From assembly GCF_900109645.1 (NCBI RefSeq), contig NZ_FOBG01000003.1:62001-126000 (forward strand): a stretch of DNA of 64,000 nucleotides, read 5' to 3'. The notes below the pieces were generated by a model, which ran no database searches, was not told the origin of the DNA, and saw nothing but the letters and a program-made list of their open reading frames with translations. The stretch is from Duganella sp. CF402 (GTDB lineage Bacteria > Pseudomonadota > Gammaproteobacteria > Burkholderiales > Burkholderiaceae_D). Of this stretch, positions 52,075-61,391 are shown in pieces. The translations under genes were made by a program, and so were the position numbers. Position 1 is the first letter of the stretch. Each line of letters opens with the position of its first letter.

Positions 52075-55000
52075 ATGAAACTTAACTGTAGTTTAGTTTC
52101 AATGCTGAAACTCGCCCTGAGTACGGGCACCCTCAGCATCCTGGCAGCGTGCGGCGGCGGAGACGCCGGCACCGGGGCCCCGGCCAGCAAGGCGCTGGCC
52201 ATGTCCGCCACCGTGCAGAGCGGCGTCGGCGTCAGCGCCGCGCCGGTCGCAGCCGGCAGCATCCGCATGCACTTCCACCGCACCCAGCGCGACGAGGCCC
52301 AGTGGGGCGTGTACTCGTGGGACGGCCCGGTCAACCCGAGCCCGGCATGGATCAGCGGCCGCTTCATGATGACCCAGGCCGACAGCTTCGGCGGCTACGT
52401 CGATATTCCGGTCAATACCGGCAAGTCGGCGATCTGGTTCCTGGTCACCGACGGCAGCGGCAACAAGAACTGCGGCAACGACCAGTCGGCCAACTTCAGC
52501 GCCAACATCGCCAGCGCCGGCCAGGAAGTCTGGCTGCTGGAAGGCGACTGCACTGTCTACAATACCCAGCCGGCCATCAGCTTCGGCAACCTCAACAGCG
52601 CCAACGCGCACTGGCTGAACGCCACCACGCTGGCCTGGCCCGGCGTGCCGGCCAGCGGCGCCAGCTACAAGCTGTACTACGCCGCCAACGGCGGCCTCGG
52701 CTCGAGCGTGGACGGCGTCACCGGCGCCGACGGCAGCATCGCGCTGACCAGCGCCGCCAGCCTGCCGACGGCGTTGCAGCAAAAGTATCCGCACCTGGCC
52801 GGCGCCACCGCGCTGACCATCACGCCGTACGACGCCAACAGCCTGGGCGCCAAGGCCAGCAGCCAGTTCGCCATCGCCCAGTTCGATTCGGGCGGCAAGC
52901 TGGTGCAAGTGACCTCGCTGCAGCTGGCAGGCATGCTCGACAGCGTGTTTGCCCGCGCCATCAACGCCCAGCTGGGCGTGACCTTCGGCAGCAACGGCGC
53001 GCCGACCTTCCGCGTGTGGGCGCCGACCGCCAAGTCGGTCAGCCTCAACCTGTATCCGGACGCCAACGCCCCGCTCGCCGCCACCTACGCCATGAAGCGT
53101 GATTTCGGCACCGGCGTGTGGAGCTACACCGCGCCCGACGCCAGCTGGGTCAACCGCTACTACTACACCTACAACGTGCAGGTGCTGTCGCGCTGGGCCG
53201 GCAATACGCTGGTCAACAACACGGTCACCGACCCTTACTCGCTGAGCCTGAACGCCAACAGCCAGCGCAGCTTCGTCGCCAACCTCGACAGCCACGCGCT
53301 CAAGCCGAACGGCTGGGAAGGCCACCCCTCGCCCAAGCTGGCGCACCCGGCCGACATCTCGCTGTACGAATTGCACATCCGCGACTTCAGCATCAGCGAC
53401 AGCAGCGTGCCGGCCGCGCATCGCGGCAAATACCTGGCCTTCACCGACGCCCACTCGAACGGCATGCGCCACCTCGGCGACATGCAGAAGGCCGGCCTGA
53501 GCCACATCCACCTGCTGCCGGCCTTTGACATCGCCAGCGTCAACGAAACCGGCTGCGGCACGCCGTCAATTCCGAACGCGGCCGCCAACAGCACTGACCA
53601 GCAGGCGGCGGTGGAAGCCGCGCGCGGCAGCGACTGCTTCAACTGGGGCTACGACCCGGTCCACTACACGGCGCCGGAAGGCAGCTATTCGTCCAACGCC
53701 AACGACGGCGCGGCGCGCGTGCGCGAGTTCCGCGCGATGGTGCAGGGCTTGCACCAGCAAGGCTTGCGGGTGGTGATGGACGTGGTCTACAACCACACCA
53801 GCGCCTCGCAGCAAGGCGCGCTGTCGGTGCTCGATAAAATCGTGCCGACCTACTACTACCGCCTGAACGCGGGCGGCGGCATCACCAACGACAGCTGCTG
53901 CGCCGACACCGCCTCGGAAAACGCCATGATGGCCAAGCTGATGATCGACTCCACCAGCACCTGGGCGCGCGACTACAAGATCGACGGCTTCCGCTTCGAC
54001 ATCATGGGCTTCACGCCGCTGGCGGTGATGAAGCAGCTGCAGAGCGCCGTCAACCAGGCGGCCGGCCGCGACATCTACCTGTACGGCGAAGCCTGGAACT
54101 TCGGCACCGTCGCCAACGACAGCCGCTTCGTGCAGGCGCGCCAGGCCAACATGTACGGCAGCGGCATCGGCTCGTTCAACGACCGCATCCGCGACACCGT
54201 GCGCGGCGGCGGCTGCTGCGACGGCGGCGAAGCGCTGCTCAGCCAGCAAGGCCTGATCAACGGCGTCTGGTACGACAACAACGGCCATTCCTCGCAGACC
54301 AAGGACGACCTGCTGCGCCTGGGCGACCTGGCCAAGGTGGCGCTGTCCGGCACCCTGCGCGACTACCGCTTCACCGACCGCTCCGGCACCCTGCGCAAGA
54401 ACTCGGAGATCGACTACTTCGGCCAGCAGGCCGGCTTCGCGGCGCAGCCGTCGGAAACCATCAACTACGTGGAAGCGCACGACAACCAGACCCTGTTCGA
54501 CCTCAACGCCTACAAGCTGCCGCAGAACACGCCGCTGGCCGAACGGGTGCGGGTGCAGAACCTGGGCGCGGCCTTCACCGTGCTGTCGCAGGGCGTGCCC
54601 TTCCTGCACGCGGGCCAGGAAATCCTGCGCTCGAAATCGATGGACCGCGACAGCTACGACGCCGGCGACTGGTTCAACCTGCTCGACTACAGCTACCAGT
54701 CGAACAACTTCGGCGTCGGCCTGCCGCTGGCGGCGGTCAACTCCGGCAACTGGCCGCTGATGTCGCCGATCCTGGCCAATCCGCTGATCAAGCCCGACAC
54801 CGCCGCCATCGTCGCCGCGCGCAACGTGATGAACGACTATCTGGCGATCCGCGCCGACAGCACCCTGTTCCGCCTGCGCACGGCGGCCGACGTGGCGGCG
54901 CGCCTGCGCTTCCACAACACCGGCCCGTCGCAAGTGGCGGGCGTGATCGTGATGAGCATCGACGGCCAGCGCTATGAAGGCGCGAAATACAAATCGGTGG

Positions 55001-55197
55001 TCACGCTGTTCAACGTCACCAGGACCGCGCAGAGCGTGAGCGCGGCCGAACTGGCGGGCCGCCACCTGAAGGTGCACAAGGTGCAGCGCCATTCCAGCAG
55101 CGACACGCTGGCCCGCACTGCCACCTACAACAGCGCCGACGGCAGCTTCACCATCCCGCCGCGCACCACCGTGGTGTTTGTGGAAGGCGGCGACTGA
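52075..55197 (+). CDS. Lipoprotein pullulanase-type GH13 enzyme
   Basis: The ATG at 52075 follows CGGAG and starts a lipoprotein leader (LSILAAC). The 1040-residue protein has an N-terminal PUD-type starch-binding module (about 60-165), pullulanase N-domains, a CBM48-type segment (about 300-385) and a GH13 barrel. Catalytic residues are Asp642 (GFRFD), Glu672 (LYGEAWN) and Asp803 (EAHDN). It should debranch alpha-1,6 links of pullulan, glycogen or amylopectin at the cell surface. It follows the halogenase operon but has its own promoter region, and supports alpha-glucan as substrate of the locus. Confidence 0.92.
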   Translation: MKLNCSLVSMLKLALSTGTLSILAACGGGDAGTGAPASKALAMSATVQSGVGVSAAPVAAGSIRMHFHRTQRDEAQWGVYSWDGPVNPSPAWISGRFMMTQADSFGGYVDIPVNTGKSAIWFLVTDGSGNKNCGNDQSANFSANIASAGQEVWLLEGDCTVYNTQPAISFGNLNSANAHWLNATTLAWPGVPASGASYKLYYAANGGLGSSVDGVTGADGSIALTSAASLPTALQQKYPHLAGATALTITPYDANSLGAKASSQFAIAQFDSGGKLVQVTSLQLAGMLDSVFARAINAQLGVTFGSNGAPTFRVWAPTAKSVSLNLYPDANAPLAATYAMKRDFGTGVWSYTAPDASWVNRYYYTYNVQVLSRWAGNTLVNNTVTDPYSLSLNANSQRSFVANLDSHALKPNGWEGHPSPKLAHPADISLYELHIRDFSISDSSVPAAHRGKYLAFTDAHSNGMRHLGDMQKAGLSHIHLLPAFDIASVNETGCGTPSIPNAAANSTDQQAAVEAARGSDCFNWGYDPVHYTAPEGSYSSNANDGAARVREFRAMVQGLHQQGLRVVMDVVYNHTSASQQGALSVLDKIVPTYYYRLNAGGGITNDSCCADTASENAMMAKLMIDSTSTWARDYKIDGFRFDIMGFTPLAVMKQLQSAVNQAAGRDIYLYGEAWNFGTVANDSRFVQARQANMYGSGIGSFNDRIRDTVRGGGCCDGGEALLSQQGLINGVWYDNNGHSSQTKDDLLRLGDLAKVALSGTLRDYRFTDRSGTLRKNSEIDYFGQQAGFAAQPSETINYVEAHDNQTLFDLNAYKLPQNTPLAERVRVQNLGAAFTVLSQGVPFLHAGQEILRSKSMDRDSYDAGDWFNLLDYSYQSNNFGVGLPLAAVNSGNWPLMSPILANPLIKPDTAAIVAARNVMNDYLAIRADSTLFRLRTAADVAARLRFHNTGPSQVAGVIVMSIDGQRYEGAKYKSVVTLFNVTRTAQSVSAAELAGRHLKVHKVQRHSSSDTLARTATYNSADGSFTIPPRTTVVFVEGGD

Positions 55198-55297
55198 CAC
55201 AGGAGAACTAGGCGTGGCGGGACAACTCCGTTATAGTCAGACTGCGGCAAGCATCCCGCCACGCCCACCACCGTGTTTAATCCTGCGAGGAAGTCAC

Positions 55298-55585
55298 ATG
55301 AAAAAACTGTTCGTAGCCAGCCTGATCCTGTCCCTGAGCGGCGCCGTGTTCGCGGCCGAGCCGACCGCACAGCAGAACAAGATGAAAACTTGTAATGCCG
55401 ATGCCGCCGGTAAAAAAGGCGATGAGCGCAAGGCCTTCATGAAGGAATGCCTGAGCGCCAAGCCGGCCGCCGAAGCGCCGAAAATGACCCAGCAGGACAA
55501 GATGAAGAAATGTAATGCCGACGCCACCGGCAAAAAAGGCGATGAACGCAAGACCTTCATGAAGGAATGCCTGAGCAATAAATAA
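55298..55585 (+). CDS. PsiF-repeat exported protein
   Basis: A 95-residue exported protein with signal peptide (1-20) and two PsiF repeats (PF07769), each containing a K-M-K-x-C-N-A-D-A-x-G-K-K-G-D-E-R-K-x-F-M-K-E-C-L-S core. The homologous E. coli psiF is phosphate-starvation induced; no biochemical role is established. AGGAAG precedes the ATG. It ends at a strong terminator. Confidence 0.92.
   Translation: MKKLFVASLILSLSGAVFAAEPTAQQNKMKTCNADAAGKKGDERKAFMKECLSAKPAAEAPKMTQQDKMKKCNADATGKKGDERKTFMKECLSNK
55381..55456 (+). repeat. Direct repeat copy A within the PsiF gene
   Basis: A 76-base unit nearly identical to 55501-55576, offset by exactly 120 bases. It reflects internal duplication of the PsiF repeat. 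Confidence 0.8.
55501..55576 (+). repeat. Direct repeat copy B within the PsiF gene
   Basis: Second copy of the 76-base unit beginning at 55381. The two copies differ at scattered positions only, suggesting a fairly recent duplication or gene conversion. Confidence 0.8.
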
Positions 55586-55607
55586 GCCGTATCCGGCAAC
55601 ACCACCA

Positions 55608-55631
55608 GCCGCCCCCACGGGCGGCTTTTTT
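55608..55631 (+). terminator. Terminator of the PsiF gene
   Basis: GCCGCCC (55608-55614) pairs with GGGCGGC (55619-55625) over a four-base loop, followed by six T residues. Confidence 0.92.
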
Positions 55632-55700
55632 ATGGAATAAAGTATTTCCATAGGCACATTAATTGCTTTAAAACTATTCCTTCGTGACTAGCGCAATGTA

Positions 55701-58259
55701 ATGACCATTTACTCCCAAGCTAATGCGGACATATTCCTACCCCATATGCCCGACGTCGCCCGCTGCGAACTCTCCCTGCGGGAACTCAACCAAATGTGGC
55801 GTCTCATCGAGTCGTCCGCCAAGATGAATTGCCCGGCCGAGGCGCGCCTGCTGCTGCCGGCGATGGTGGCCACGCGCACCGGTTTCGCGCACCTGGAACA
55901 GGCACTGGTGGCCAATCTGGTGCAGGAAAAGGTGCGCCACGTGCTGGCCGAGCTCGGCACCCAGGCGCGCTACGCCATCGACATCCTGGTGCGCAACCTG
56001 TACGAGCGCACCGCCGATGTCGGCTTCCTGGCCACCGATGCCGACCTGTGCCGCTTCGTCGCCGGCCTCGACGACGACCGCGAGCAGGCCCGCCAGCGCC
56101 TGGCCGACTACCGCGACAAATACACCGTCTACGATGAAATCCTGCTGCTCGACACCGAGGGCCGGGTGCTGGTGCAGGCCGACCCGGCCACGCCGGTGAC
56201 GTATAGCCGCGACCCGCTGCTGCAGCCCACGCTGGACCAGCACGGCTACCGCGAAACCTTCCGCGCCACCGACCTGCGGCCAGGCAAGGCGCGCGCGCTG
56301 GTGTACTCGCACCGCATGCTGCATCCCGACACCGGCGCCCCGGTCGGCGTGCTGTGCCTGTGCTTCAACTTCGAACAGGAGATGGACGCCATCTTCGCCG
56401 CCTACCGCGACCCGTCGCAGCGCGCCAACATGCTGCTGCTCGACGCCCACGACCATGTGATCAGCAGCGCCGACCCGCTGTGGATCCCGGCCGGCGTGCG
56501 CGTGCCGACCAATGCCGGCGGCCAGCCGCAGCTGCTGATGTTCGGCGGCCGCGAATACCTGGTGCGCACCTACAGCTCGGCCGGCTACCAGGGCTATCCC
56601 GGCCCGGCCGGCTGGAAGGCGCAGCTGATGATCCCGGTCGACCTGGCCTTCCGCAGCCACGACGGGCAAGCGCTGGCCGGGGTCGAGCCGGCGCTGATGC
56701 ACGGCCTGCTGTCGCACGCGGAAGCGTTCAGCCCGTCGCTGCATGAGCTGATGAGTTCGGTCACCCGCACCACCCGCACCATCGAGCGCATCGTCTGGAA
56801 CGGCAAGATCACCAGCGCCGCCAACGACAGCCCGGCCGGCAACGGCGGCGGCGGTGTCAACAAGCTGAACACCGTGCTCGACCAGATCACCGAAACCGGC
56901 GAGCGCAGCGACGCGCTGTTCTCGCATTCGATCCAGGACTTGTACCAGACCGTGCTGGCCTCCAGCCTCAGCGAGGCCGGGCTGACCTCGCAGCTGCTGG
57001 TCGACATGCTGGACCGCAACCTGTACGAGCGCGCCAACGATTGCCGCTGGTGGGCGCAGTCGGCCCAGCTGCGGCGCGGGCTGGCGCAGCCGTCGGCCGA
57101 CCAGGCGGCCGCAATGACCGAGGTGCTGCGCCACATCAACCGCCTGTACACCGTGTACGCGCGCCTGTTCGTGTATGACCGCAGCGGCCGCATCCTGGCC
57201 AGCACCGGCGACCAGCAGGCGGTCGGCCAGTGCATCGACGGCGACACGCTGGGCCGGGTGTGCGCGCTGCGCAGCGCGCTCGATCACTACGCCGAACCGT
57301 TCGCGCCGTCGCCGCTGTACGGCGGCGCGGCCACCTACACCTACCACGCGGCAATCCGCCATCCCGCGCAAAGCGCCAGCGTGATCGGCGGCATCGGCAT
57401 CGTGTTCGACGCCCAACCGGAACTGCTCAACATGCTGGTCAGCGGCGTGGCCGGGCGCGAAAATATGCGCGCCTGCTTCGTCACGCCGGACGGCCGCGTG
57501 CTGTCCAGCACCGACGCCGCCTGCGCGCCGGGCGACCTGCTGCCACTGGACCCCGGCCTGCTGCAGCAAGCCTGCAGCAACCCGCACGGCGCCAGCGTGG
57601 CGCGCATCGTGCAGCACGACGGCCAGTACGTGATCGCCGCCTGTACCCGCGCCGGCGGCTACCGCGAATTCCGCGCCGCCGACGGCGTCGAGCAGCCGGT
57701 GCTGGCGGTGCTGCTGCAAGCGTTCGGCGCGGTGCGCCACGAACTGCCGGCGCGCGCCAGCGTGCATATCGACCGGATAGATCGCCTGCACGACAGCGGC
57801 TCCGACTTCGCCATCTTCTACGCCGGCCGCACCCTGATGGCGCTGCGCGCGGCGCAGATCCAGGAGGCGGTGCCGTTCGCCAAGGTGCAGCGCACCGCCA
57901 GCGCCGGCGCCGGCGCCGGAACGGCCAGCGCGGCCCGCATCGGCATGCTGGACGTGCCGCTGGCCGGCGGCCAGCAGCACGTCGTCTGGGTGTTCGACCT
58001 GGCGCTGCTGGCCACCGGCCGGCCGGGCGTGGTCAGCGACAACAGCCAGGTGATGCTGGTGCGCCACGGCGGCAGCATCATCGGCCTGCTGGTCGACGAC
58101 CTGCACTCGGTGCAGCAGTTCGACGGCGCCGACATGACCGAGTCGCCGCTGGGCGGCGGCGACGCCGCGCTGGCGCCGCGCCTGATCAAGGCCAACCAGG
58201 GCAATCTGCTGATCCAGGAAATCGACCTCGACCGGCTGTTCGCGCGGCTGCGGGCGTAG
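55701..58259 (+). CDS. Soluble double-cache protein with C-terminal CheW domain
   Basis: An 852-residue protein without signal peptide or convincing membrane segment. Two similar sensory modules are visible: about 75-310 (ILVRNLYERTADVGFLATDADLCRF, DKYTVYDEILLLDTEGRVL) and about 430-640 (MLDRNLYERANDCRWWAQSAQLRRG, NRLYTVYARLFVYDRSGRIL), both cache-like. The C-terminal 160 residues form a CheW-like domain (LLVDDLHSVQQF). It probably links a cytosolic signal to the chemotaxis array. It stands just upstream of a GGDEF-EAL gene and a chemoreceptor gene. Confidence 0.8.
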   Translation: MTIYSQANADIFLPHMPDVARCELSLRELNQMWRLIESSAKMNCPAEARLLLPAMVATRTGFAHLEQALVANLVQEKVRHVLAELGTQARYAIDILVRNLYERTADVGFLATDADLCRFVAGLDDDREQARQRLADYRDKYTVYDEILLLDTEGRVLVQADPATPVTYSRDPLLQPTLDQHGYRETFRATDLRPGKARALVYSHRMLHPDTGAPVGVLCLCFNFEQEMDAIFAAYRDPSQRANMLLLDAHDHVISSADPLWIPAGVRVPTNAGGQPQLLMFGGREYLVRTYSSAGYQGYPGPAGWKAQLMIPVDLAFRSHDGQALAGVEPALMHGLLSHAEAFSPSLHELMSSVTRTTRTIERIVWNGKITSAANDSPAGNGGGGVNKLNTVLDQITETGERSDALFSHSIQDLYQTVLASSLSEAGLTSQLLVDMLDRNLYERANDCRWWAQSAQLRRGLAQPSADQAAAMTEVLRHINRLYTVYARLFVYDRSGRILASTGDQQAVGQCIDGDTLGRVCALRSALDHYAEPFAPSPLYGGAATYTYHAAIRHPAQSASVIGGIGIVFDAQPELLNMLVSGVAGRENMRACFVTPDGRVLSSTDAACAPGDLLPLDPGLLQQACSNPHGASVARIVQHDGQYVIAACTRAGGYREFRAADGVEQPVLAVLLQAFGAVRHELPARASVHIDRIDRLHDSGSDFAIFYAGRTLMALRAAQIQEAVPFAKVQRTASAGAGAGTASAARIGMLDVPLAGGQQHVVWVFDLALLATGRPGVVSDNSQVMLVRHGGSIIGLLVDDLHSVQQFDGADMTESPLGGGDAALAPRLIKANQGNLLIQEIDLDRLFARLRA

Positions 58260-58330
58260 TCTCGGCGCAACACAAGCCCGGATTTTTGCAGTTCGTCGCA
58301 AACCTCACGGCGCAGGGTAAAAATTCAGTA

Positions 58331-58350
58331 AAATTAACATGTTGAATTTG
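58331..58350. repeat. Imperfect inverted repeat upstream of GIN-domain gene
   Basis: AAAATTAACA and TGTTGAATTT are inverted with eight of ten positions matching, centred on the perfect palindrome AACATGTT (58337-58344), 23 bases before the gene start. It may be an operator. Confidence 0.35.
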
Positions 58351-58372
58351 TTAACTTTACCGAGGAATTATC

Positions 58373-59005
58373 ATGCGCCGTACCGCTGTCGCCGTCCTGA
58401 TCCCCGCCTTGTTGGCCCTGGGCGCCACCGCCCAGGCCGCCGAGTCCACGCGCTCGCTGCCGGGCTTTATCGCCATCAATGCCAAGGGCGCCTTCTCGAT
58501 GAAGGTGGAAGTGGGCAAGACGCAGTCGGTAGTGGTCAGCGGCGAAGAGAAATTCGTCAACCTGCTGAAAACCGAGGTGGTCGACAATGAACTGCAGGTG
58601 TTCCTGCCGGAAAAGCAGTTCAGCTCGGCAAAGGGCGCGCCCACCGTCACCATCACCCTGCCCTCGCTGAGCCGCGTCAAGCTGGAAGGCGCTGGCGAGA
58701 CCCTGCTGCACAACATCAACACCGACCGCATCGACATCAGCTACCTCGGCGCCGGCCAGTTGCTGGCCGACGGCAAGGTCAAGTACCTGCGCCTGAGCGC
58801 CAAGGGCGTGGGCCAGGTCGACACCCGCAAGCTGCAGGCCGAACGCGTCGACGTGCAGTTCGAGGGCGTCGGCAATATCAGCGTCTACGCCTCCGACCTG
58901 CTGAACGCGGTGGCCAAGGGCATCGGCGGCCTGACCTATTACGGCCATCCGAAGAAGGTCAACAAGGACGTGTCCGGCATCGGCAGCGTCAAGGCGGGCG
59001 ACTAA
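58373..59005 (+). CDS. Exported GIN/DUF2807-domain protein
   Basis: A 210-residue exported protein (signal peptide 1-22) matching the head GIN domain type (DUF2807), with repeating short beta turns (INAKGAFSMKVEVGKTQSVVVSG, LEGAGETLL, LGAGQLL, KGVGQVDT, EGVGNISV, GIGGLTYYG). It forms a right-handed beta-helix-like fold, often involved in adhesion or envelope binding. The role is unknown. A second member of the same type lies at 62895. Confidence 0.85.
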   Translation: MRRTAVAVLIPALLALGATAQAAESTRSLPGFIAINAKGAFSMKVEVGKTQSVVVSGEEKFVNLLKTEVVDNELQVFLPEKQFSSAKGAPTVTITLPSLSRVKLEGAGETLLHNINTDRIDISYLGAGQLLADGKVKYLRLSAKGVGQVDTRKLQAERVDVQFEGVGNISVYASDLLNAVAKGIGGLTYYGHPKKVNKDVSGIGSVKAGD

Positions 59006-59093
59006 GGCTTAAAAATTGCCCCGGTGACACGAGATGCGAATGCGGGTACTATCAGATTCATAACTACCGTAACGCATCCTGGAGGTTTCCCCC

Positions 59094-61364
59094 GTGGCAG
59101 TGGCCAATGACATAGCGCACTGGCGCGCGCAGATCTTTGCCCGGCTGCTGCTGGTGGTGTTCCTGCTTGGCCTGTTCACGGCCGTGCCCAGCGTGCTGCT
59201 GGCCATCAGCGAGGGCATGTGGTCGATCGCCGTCGTCGACAGCGTGGCGCTGGTCTGGATCGGCGTCATCTGGCGCTGGCGCGGCCTGGCCTATACCGCG
59301 CGCGTGATCAACTTCCTGGCCGTGGCCTTCGTGGTCGGCCTCGCCCTGCTGCTCAAGGTGGGACCGGTCAGCCAGATTTACCTGATGGCGGTGCCGGTGC
59401 TGGCGGCGCTGCTGCTGGGCCTGCGGCCGGCGATGATCACCCTGGCGCTGGCCGGGCTGGCGGTGATGGTGCTCGGCTTCGAAGACAACGCCAACCTGCA
59501 CCTGCAAGGCCTGCCCGACTACGGCTTCCTCAAGGCCGCCATCATTTCCATCAACTTCATGTTCATGACGGCGGTGCTGACGCTGTCGTGCGCGGTGCTG
59601 CTGCAGCACCTCGAGCGCTCGTTTGAAACGATGTCGCTGCTGAACGCCGAACTGCGCCTGACCTCGGCCGCCGTGGCGCGCCTGAACGACATGGTGCTGA
59701 TCGCCGAAGTCGACAAGAACGCCGCCTCGCCGGACACCGCGCAGCACATCATCTTCGTCAACGAGGCGTTCGAGCGCCGCACCGGCTACCGGCGCGACGA
59801 AGTGATCGGCCAGAACCTGCGCATGCTGCGCGGCCCCGCCACCGAGCAGTCGGTGGTGGACGAAATCGAACGCCACATGGCGCGCAGCCAGCCGGTGCGC
59901 GCCGAACTGCTCAACTACACCAAGACCGGCGAACCCTACTGGGTCGAAACCGAGCTGGTGCCGTTTGCCGACGAAGGCGGCGTCAACACGCACTGGGTGG
60001 CGGTCGAGCGCGACATCACCGAACGCAAGAAATCGCAGGACGACATCCATCGCCTGGCTTTCTTTGACGTGCTGACCGGCCTGCCCAACCGGCGCCTGCT
60101 GATGGACCGCATCGACAAGCTGCTGGCCAGCTCCGAGCGCGGCGCCACCTACAGCGCCGTCATGTTCATCGACCTCGACCGCTTCAAGACCATCAACGAC
60201 GCGCGCGGCCACGCCATCGGCGACGCCCTGCTGTGCAACGCCGCCGACCGCTTGAGCAAGCTGATGCGCAAGGCCGACACCGTGGCGCGCATCGGCGGCG
60301 ACGAATTCGTGGTGCTGCTGGGCCACCTGTCGCACGAGCTGCCCGGCGCCACCCACGCCGCGCTGACGGTGGCGGAAAAAATCCGCGCCGCCATCGGCCG
60401 CGATTTCGAGATCGAGGGCCAGAGCTACAACTCCACCGCCAGCATCGGCGTGACCATGCTGCCCAAGACCGGACAGACCGCGCAGGACTTGCTGCGCGAA
60501 GCCGACACCGCCATGTACCGCGCCAAGTCCGAGGGCCGCAACGGCATCGCCTTCTTCGAATCGGCCATGCAGGCCGAGGTCGAGCAGCGCCTGACGCTGG
60601 AACGCGACCTGGCCGCCGCGCTGGCCGCCGGCGAATTGCAGATGCACGTGCAAGCCCAGGTCGACCGCAACGGCCGCGCCATCGGCGGCGAACTGCTGAT
60701 GCGCTGGCCGCAGGCCGACGGCGGCATGATCCCGCCCAACGTCTTCATCCCGGTGGCGGAAGAGTGCGGCCTGATCGTCGAGCTGGGCAACTGGGCGCTG
60801 CGCCAGGCCTGCGCGGCGGTGCTGCAATTGCAGGCCGCCGGCCTGGCCATGCCGCTGTCGGTCAACGTCAGCCCGACCCAGTTCCGCCAGGCCGACTTTG
60901 TCGAACAGGTGCAGCAGGCGCTGGCCGAGAGCGGCGCGCCGGCGCGGCTGCTGGTGCTGGAAGTGACCGAAGGCCTGCTGATCGACAAAATGGACGACAC
61001 CATCGCCCGCATGCACCAGCTGACCGCGCTGGGCCTGCGCTTCTCGATCGACGACTTCGGCACCGGCTATTCCAGCATGGCCTACCTGAAGAAGATGCCG
61101 CTGTACGAGCTGAAGATCGACCGCAGCTTCATCATGGATACGCCGGAAGACGCCAGCAGCAAGGCGCTGGTGCAATCGATCCTGGCGATGGCCGGCCACC
61201 TCGGCCTGCGGGTGGTGGCCGAGGGCGTGGAGACCCAGGCCCAGGCCGACTTCCTGATCGCCAACGACTGCGACAGCATGCAAGGTTATTTGTACGCGCG
61301 GCCGATGCCGTTGGCGGCGCTGATCGACAGATTAAGGAGCAGTACGGCAGTGGCTGCCGCATAA
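59094..61364 (+). CDS. Membrane PAS-GGDEF-EAL protein (c-di-GMP turnover)
   Basis: The GTG at 59094 follows GGAGG. The 756-residue protein has an N-terminal membrane region (about five helices, 12-180), a PAS domain (about 200-320, VERDITERKKSQ), a GGDEF domain (GGDEF at 401-405 with an RKAD inhibitory site five residues before), and an EAL domain. The EAL motif reads ELL (Glu533) but the other catalytic segments DDFGTG, KIDRSFI and VAEGVET are intact. It probably makes and/or breaks down c-di-GMP. It is followed 27 bases on by a chemoreceptor. Confidence 0.93.
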   Translation: MAVANDIAHWRAQIFARLLLVVFLLGLFTAVPSVLLAISEGMWSIAVVDSVALVWIGVIWRWRGLAYTARVINFLAVAFVVGLALLLKVGPVSQIYLMAVPVLAALLLGLRPAMITLALAGLAVMVLGFEDNANLHLQGLPDYGFLKAAIISINFMFMTAVLTLSCAVLLQHLERSFETMSLLNAELRLTSAAVARLNDMVLIAEVDKNAASPDTAQHIIFVNEAFERRTGYRRDEVIGQNLRMLRGPATEQSVVDEIERHMARSQPVRAELLNYTKTGEPYWVETELVPFADEGGVNTHWVAVERDITERKKSQDDIHRLAFFDVLTGLPNRRLLMDRIDKLLASSERGATYSAVMFIDLDRFKTINDARGHAIGDALLCNAADRLSKLMRKADTVARIGGDEFVVLLGHLSHELPGATHAALTVAEKIRAAIGRDFEIEGQSYNSTASIGVTMLPKTGQTAQDLLREADTAMYRAKSEGRNGIAFFESAMQAEVEQRLTLERDLAAALAAGELQMHVQAQVDRNGRAIGGELLMRWPQADGGMIPPNVFIPVAEECGLIVELGNWALRQACAAVLQLQAAGLAMPLSVNVSPTQFRQADFVEQVQQALAESGAPARLLVLEVTEGLLIDKMDDTIARMHQLTALGLRFSIDDFGTGYSSMAYLKKMPLYELKIDRSFIMDTPEDASSKALVQSILAMAGHLGLRVVAEGVETQAQADFLIANDCDSMQGYLYARPMPLAALIDRLRSSTAVAAA

Positions 61365-61391
61365 GCCATCTACAAAATGGAGGAGACTGCA

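Noticed and set aside
55737-58301. An 854-codon open frame opposite the double-cache/CheW gene
   Set aside because: Same antisense composition artefact. The plus strand shows repeated sensory modules and a CheW domain.
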